From Plecoglossus altivelis (Eukaryota > Chordata > Actinopteri > Osmeriformes > Plecoglossidae): a stretch of 64,000 bases of DNA. Where the stretch lies: the NCBI GenBank assembly GCA_036571765.1, contig BROE01000009.1, positions 11,514,593-11,578,592 on the forward strand. The letters are read 5' to 3'. The notes beneath the pieces are model-generated. The model was not told the origin of the DNA, ran no database searches, and saw only the letters and a program-made list of their open reading frames with translations. This document shows, piece by piece, positions 62,301 through 64,000 of this stretch (the first letter of the stretch is position 1; each line of letters begins with the position of its first letter). The translations under genes and the position numbers were made by a program.

Positions 62301-63231
62301 TGCCATCTGGACTCACACACAGACTGGTTACTGATGCCCAGTCTGCCTTCCACTTACTGAGGACACACACACACACGCGCCTTTACAAATACGTTTCTAT
62401 ATGGGGTTGCGATATCACTTGATAGAAATTACTTTTAATGTTCCATTTAAATATTCACCGTCCCCTATGCTCAATAATATTAAATATCTCAAAATGACAT
62501 GCAAAAGATGATAATATAAATAATGAAAGTTTTTGGGGTGATTATATAGTAAGTTGGCATGCATGTCTTCCTGCTGCAGGAAACTCGTGGATATGCATGA
62601 GCATTTCAATTTCAGGCCTCTACCTGCCATTTCACCATCAGTGAATCTGTGCAACTCCATCATAGATTCTTCCACACTTTCAGGTAAACAATTTTCCCTC
62701 ACAGCACAACACAACACACACACTGACCAGCGCGTCTTGCCCGTCTGCAGGTCCCACTCTACGATGTGTGTGTCGTCTGAGCCACTGTACAACAGGTCAC
62801 CCTCAGGGTGCCACTGCACACAGTTGACGCCTCCACTGTGACCGCCAACCTTAGGAACAACAATGTTTTGGACTCGGAATGAATGAAATGACTAGAAGCT
62901 ATCACTGGAAAGCAAAATAACTAGATAAAACCAGGTTACAAAAAAACAAAAAAGGATTAGCACAATTTGTTCAATTGTATGGAGGATGAGCGTCTTTTAC
63001 TAATGTCAGTTCTGAATCAGAACTTCCTAAGAGTTGTAGCTAGAGCAGTATAAGGACTCATGATATTTGTCAATCAAATCGTGCCATCAATCTTACCAGC
63101 GTGCAATGCAGAGCACCTTTCAATGTGCTGTAGATGATAACAGTGCCTGCTGCAGTACCCAGTGCCAACAGGTCTGCCTTGTCTTCCACCTGTCCTGCCT
63201 CGGATTTCCTCTTCTTTCTCTGAGGTCCCTC
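56176..63231 (-). CDS. wdr43: wdr43 (UTP5): nucleolar WD40 protein of the t-UTP/UtpA complex; coding exons 2-18, 5' partial
   Basis: WDR43 is the vertebrate UTP5. In the nucleolus it joins the t-UTP/UtpA part of the small-subunit processome and supports pre-rRNA transcription and 18S processing. Seventeen exons join into one frame of 581 codons plus TAA: 63097-63231, 62728-62849, 62236-62356, 61849-61967, 61203-61305, 61030-61094, 60622-60781, 59816-59902, 59457-59582, 58948-59088, 58752-58838, 58611-58642, 58416-58479, 57905-58018, 57351-57420, 56426-56484, 56176-56316. Exons 2 to about 8 encode the WD40 propeller (GSDDTHIVEW, SPDGKLLLSAG, LYFMSGAAHDRLLSVW). Exons 11-15 encode the Utp12 C-terminal domain (LLVQGLESKDNQILN, VLMVRWLKAVLVHHTSYLAS). 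Exons 16-18 encode an acidic tail ending in MEPENESEEE, as in human. The missing first exon (about 75 codons in human) gives an expected total near 655 residues; the human protein has 677. The exon count, 18 with the missing one, also fits human. Confidence 0.97.
56426..56484 (-). CDS. wdr43: wdr43 coding exon 17
   Basis: 59 nt, phase 1 to phase 0, acidic tail SSDEDDASGDEGLPDEDSD (potential CK2-type serines). Acceptor TCATAG|AA, donor GAT|GTAAGT. Confidence 0.93.
56485..57350 (-). other. wdr43 intron 16 (866 bp); nothing else seen
   Basis: The intron lies between exons 16 and 17. I looked for a C/D snoRNA on the sense strand, because human WDR43 introns host SNORD53 and SNORD92. I found no convincing C box plus D box pair. 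Confidence 0.7.
57351..57420 (-). CDS. wdr43: wdr43 coding exon 16
   Basis: 70 nt, phase 0 to phase 1: MATPDSRDTVTDVD then HTAKLVYEEG/E. The KLVYEEE motif matches human, where it opens the acidic tail. Acceptor CACCAG|ATG, donor G|GTAAGT. Confidence 0.94.
57421..57904 (-). other. wdr43 intron 15; nothing else seen
   Basis: AT-rich intron with correct borders. An ATGATGA word near 57470 lies on the antisense strand and has no CTGA partner. Confidence 0.7.
57905..58018 (-). CDS. wdr43: wdr43 coding exon 15
   Basis: 38 codons, phase 0: LPDLVSQLGVLYHMIESRVK then FHKLTKLHGKLFLFTTQ. This is the end of the Utp12 domain and is almost collinear with human. Acceptor CCCCAG|TTG, donor CAG|GTATGT. Confidence 0.96.
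58019..58415 (-). other. wdr43 intron 14; nothing else seen
   Basis: The intron lies between exons 14 and 15. It has a short G run near 58190 and no RNA gene or repeat. Confidence 0.7.
58416..58479 (-). CDS. wdr43: wdr43 coding exon 14
   Basis: 64 nt, phase 2 to phase 0, encoding AVLMVRWLKAVLVHHTSYLA plus S; human has AVLMVQWLKCVLTVHASYLS. Acceptor CAACAG|G, donor TCG|GTGAGT. Confidence 0.96.
58611..58642 (-). CDS. wdr43: wdr43 coding exon 13, 32-nt microexon
   Basis: 32 nt, phase 0 to phase 2, encoding ITKRLQSHPF plus two bases of an alanine codon. It is required to join exons 12 and 14 in frame (human LTKRLQGHPNSAVLM). Acceptor CCTTAG|ATC, donor GC|GTAAGT. Confidence 0.95.
58752..58838 (-). 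CDS. wdr43: wdr43 coding exon 12
   Basis: 29 codons, phase 0: KVFQTRKEMLIKKTVSRLP then VLPLVEE, helical Utp12-domain sequence close to human KVLQTRNVNLIKKTVLRMP. Acceptor CAACAG|AAA; the donor GAG|GTTTGT is weak (no purine at +3 and no A at +4). Confidence 0.96.
58948..59088 (-). CDS. wdr43: wdr43 coding exon 11, start of Utp12 domain
   Basis: 47 codons, phase 0 at both ends. It begins MSIEERLGEIEL (human VSIEERLGAMDI) and continues to NYAVLLVQGLESKDNQILN, the entry to the Utp12 domain. Acceptor CCACCAG|ATG with a C-rich tract upstream, donor AAT|GTGAGT. Confidence 0.96.
59089..59456 (-). repeat. wdr43 intron 10 with a G13 run and a 22-bp tandem repeat
   Basis: 59108-59120 is a run of about 13 G, which on the sense strand becomes a C-rich polypyrimidine tract ending in CACCAG|ATG at the exon 11 acceptor. 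59354-59446 holds about four copies of ACAGTGGTGCAGCAGTGATG(TA), including one 11-bp half copy. Confidence 0.85.
59457..59582 (-). CDS. wdr43: wdr43 coding exon 10
   Basis: 42 codons, phase 0 at both ends. It starts VKTPVVNAKSKFLIPGLPGH (human VRTPVMNSEAKVLVPGIPGH) and ends in a basic, less conserved stretch SEKRKQGSDTRE. Acceptor TTTCAG|GTT, donor GAG|GTAACA. Confidence 0.96.
59816..59902 (-). CDS. wdr43: wdr43 coding exon 9
   Basis: 29 codons, phase 0 at both ends: EIDTGERHICLTRDVKTTLS then METSISK. It corresponds to human REPHMCLVRDI..VETAITK, the linker after the propeller. Acceptor CTGTAG|GAG, donor AAG|GTAATG. Confidence 0.94.
59903..60621 (-). repeat. wdr43 intron 8 with a 24-bp tandem duplication
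   Basis: 60151-60174 and 60175-60198 are two head-to-tail copies of AGCCAGTAGCANTATNCACT plus ATAC with two differences. A CAGGCAGGCAGACAGACACA run follows at about 60588-60607. A GTGATGA word (sense strand, near 60570) resembles a C box but has no CTGA downstream. Confidence 0.8.
60622..60781 (-). CDS. wdr43: wdr43 coding exon 8
   Basis: 160 nt, phase 2 to phase 0. It encodes PCKKPLSPCCTVQMSG and LLLAYGSHLQPVMERT, matching human YCKKPLTSNCTIQIA and LLLVYGSWFQPTIERV. This is the last propeller blade. Acceptor CCTCAG|A, donor ACA|GTAAGT. Confidence 0.96.
61030..61094 (-). CDS. wdr43: wdr43 coding exon 7
   Basis: 65 nt, phase 0 to phase 2. It encodes AVRMAVVCKDGQLHLFEHFL; human has LAVVCRDGQVHLFEHIL. 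Flanking intron 6 is only 108 bp. Acceptor TTCCAG|GCG, donor GG|GTGAGA. Confidence 0.96.
61203..61305 (-). CDS. wdr43: wdr43 coding exon 6
   Basis: 103 nt, phase 2 to phase 0. It encodes QVRDDGKDKNSVVSFTLTDE and PQHIDLFTSNNKEE, the propeller strand pair that matches human SAVMSFTVTDEPVYIDL. Acceptor CACCAG|G, donor GAG|GTATGG. Confidence 0.95.
61306..61848 (-). other. wdr43 intron 5; nothing else seen
   Basis: The intron lies between exons 5 and 6. It is AT-rich, with a T7 run and no recognised RNA gene. Confidence 0.7.
61849..61967 (-). CDS. wdr43: wdr43 coding exon 5
   Basis: 119 nt, phase 0 to phase 2. It encodes KFTGHSTAVTTLRFATTRPP and LYFMSGAAHDRLLSVW. The human version is longer between these two motifs, so this fish protein has a shorter loop here. 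Acceptor CTTCAG|AAA, donor TG|GTGAGT. Confidence 0.96.
62236..62356 (-). CDS. wdr43: wdr43 coding exon 4
   Basis: 121 nt, phase 2 to phase 0. It encodes KWKADWASVTSLCVSPDG and LLLSAGHVIKMWDLETKELY, the next WD repeat with the classic S-x-DG and WDLET features. Acceptor CCTCAG|T, donor CGG|GTGAGT. Confidence 0.96.
62357..62727 (-). other. wdr43 intron 3; nothing confirmed
   Basis: A CA/CG run lies next to exon 4 at 62359-62380. An open frame reads through from exon 3 into this intron but loses similarity exactly at the donor. A sense-strand ATGATGG...CTGA arrangement near 62600-62665 is a poor C/D snoRNA match without a terminal stem. Confidence 0.6.
62728..62849 (-). CDS. wdr43: wdr43 coding exon 3
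   Basis: 122 nt, phase 0 to phase 2. It encodes VGGHSGGVNCVQWHPEGD and SGSDDTHIVEWDLQTGKT, a complete WD repeat (human equivalent SCSDDKHIVEWNVQT). Acceptor CCTAAG|GTT; donor TG|GTCAGT, which lacks the usual purine at +3. Confidence 0.96.
63097..63231 (-). CDS. wdr43: wdr43 coding exon 2 (first exon in window)
   Basis: 45 codons, phase 0 at both ends. It begins EGPQRKKRKSEAG, a basic nuclear-localisation-like stretch also found at this place in human WDR43, then gives the strand LLALGTAAGTVIIYSTLKG of a WD repeat. Acceptor TTGCAG|GAG, donor CTG|GTAAGA. Intron 1 extends beyond the window, and no sequence for exon 1 was found in 63232-64000. Confidence 0.95.
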
Positions 63232-64000
63232 CTGCAACATCACAGTAAATATGCCATTGAGGAAACCTATATTACATGCTAAGTGAATGTAAAAAGTAGA
63301 AATAGGAGTGCTCGCATGCATACTCAGGATAAGACGAACTCAATGTGTTGATAGCTGTTGTTTTAAGGTGGATGTTTAAGGTCGAAATCATGACCATTCA
63401 TGACAGAACTAACGCAGCCGTGAACGTGAGAACTGAAATCTGACATTTAGGTAGAGGTAGTAATGTAAATCATAAATTACAATTTACTAGCAAGTGACGC
63501 AAACAAGCGTAAGAGTACATAAGAAGCTGCCATATTAGTCACATTTATGGGATGAAAAATGATCACTTCTTGGCAATTAATGGAAAACTTACTTTTTTTA
63601 TGTTTTGTTATTATATCCAAATATATTAACATGAAATGGGAACAGGAATACAACTTTTAAACTTCGATGTGTAGGTGGGCCATCATCTGTAACTTTAAAT
63701 CGCTGATATTTGCAAAAGCCATTACACAAAGAAGCAACATGAAAAGGGTAATGACTGTACTATGTTCTACCTTGTGGGAACTTAAAGAACATTATTCATC
63801 TGAAATAGTGTTTAACATACGCGTGCGTCATTCTTTAGCGTGGCTAACATTTGCTAGCTAGCAAGCTAACTAAGCAGCTCCCGAAGTTGTCAATTAACTT
63901 CAGAGGTTTGTCTGATTTCCTTATTAATGGATAAGTTCGTTTAATTTTACAGCCACCATTTCGTGAATAATAATTGAACACCGGACAATTTGTTTCGTGG
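63232..64000 (-). other. wdr43 intron 1, 5' end outside window
   Basis: No coding sequence resembling the WDR43 N-terminus was found on the minus strand. Exon 1 and the promoter must lie beyond 64000. The interval is AT-rich with no repeat recognised. Confidence 0.65.

Noticed and set aside
62415..62727. Extension of the exon 3 open frame into intron 3
   Set aside because: Similarity to WDR43 stops exactly at the TG|GTCAGT donor and resumes in frame at exon 4, so this is intron read-through.
63667..64000. wdr43 exon 1 or start codon near the right edge
   Set aside because: The minus strand has an ATG near 63958, but its frame closes within about 12 codons and shows none of the WDR43 N-terminal motifs.

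Overview
This is vertebrate nuclear DNA, almost certainly from a ray-finned (teleost) fish. Genes are broken into exons by GT..AG introns. Several wdr43 introns are only about 105-110 bp long, as in teleost genomes. CA/TG and CT microsatellites are plentiful, and old copies of dispersed repeats typical of fish are present. The species cannot be fixed from the sequence alone.

Two protein-coding genes are supported, both on the minus strand. (1) The first coding exon of alk (anaplastic lymphoma kinase receptor) lies at 30630-31377. Intron 1 runs left from it, so about 30.6 kb of the window (1-30629) appears to be alk intron 1; I found no further alk exon there. (2) wdr43 (UTP5 homologue, t-UTP/UtpA subunit of the small-subunit processome) fills 55.2-63.2 kb. 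Seventeen coding exons were placed base by base with AG/GT borders. They give 1746 coding nt in one continuous frame (581 codons plus stop). The first coding exon lies beyond position 64000.

The 24.8 kb between the wdr43 stop (56176) and the alk start (31377) holds no gene I can support. It has the alk 5' flank (a short upstream ORF, a perfect CRE palindrome, a strong G-quadruplex motif on the alk sense strand), microsatellites, three unrelated minisatellites (about 20-bp, 11-bp and 26-bp units), a perfect 18-bp hairpin palindrome, one common teleost dispersed repeat and one LINE/SINE-like 3' tail. The alk intron holds a MITE-like palindromic element, a second degraded teleost repeat, several microsatellites and two CpG-richer blocks that could be regulatory.

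No bacterial operon, CRISPR array, tRNA, rRNA, viral gene or novel defence-like system was seen. The parts worth a second look are the head-to-tail wdr43-alk arrangement, the small tandem arrays that carry recognisable transcription-factor-like motifs, and the structure-prone sites upstream of alk.
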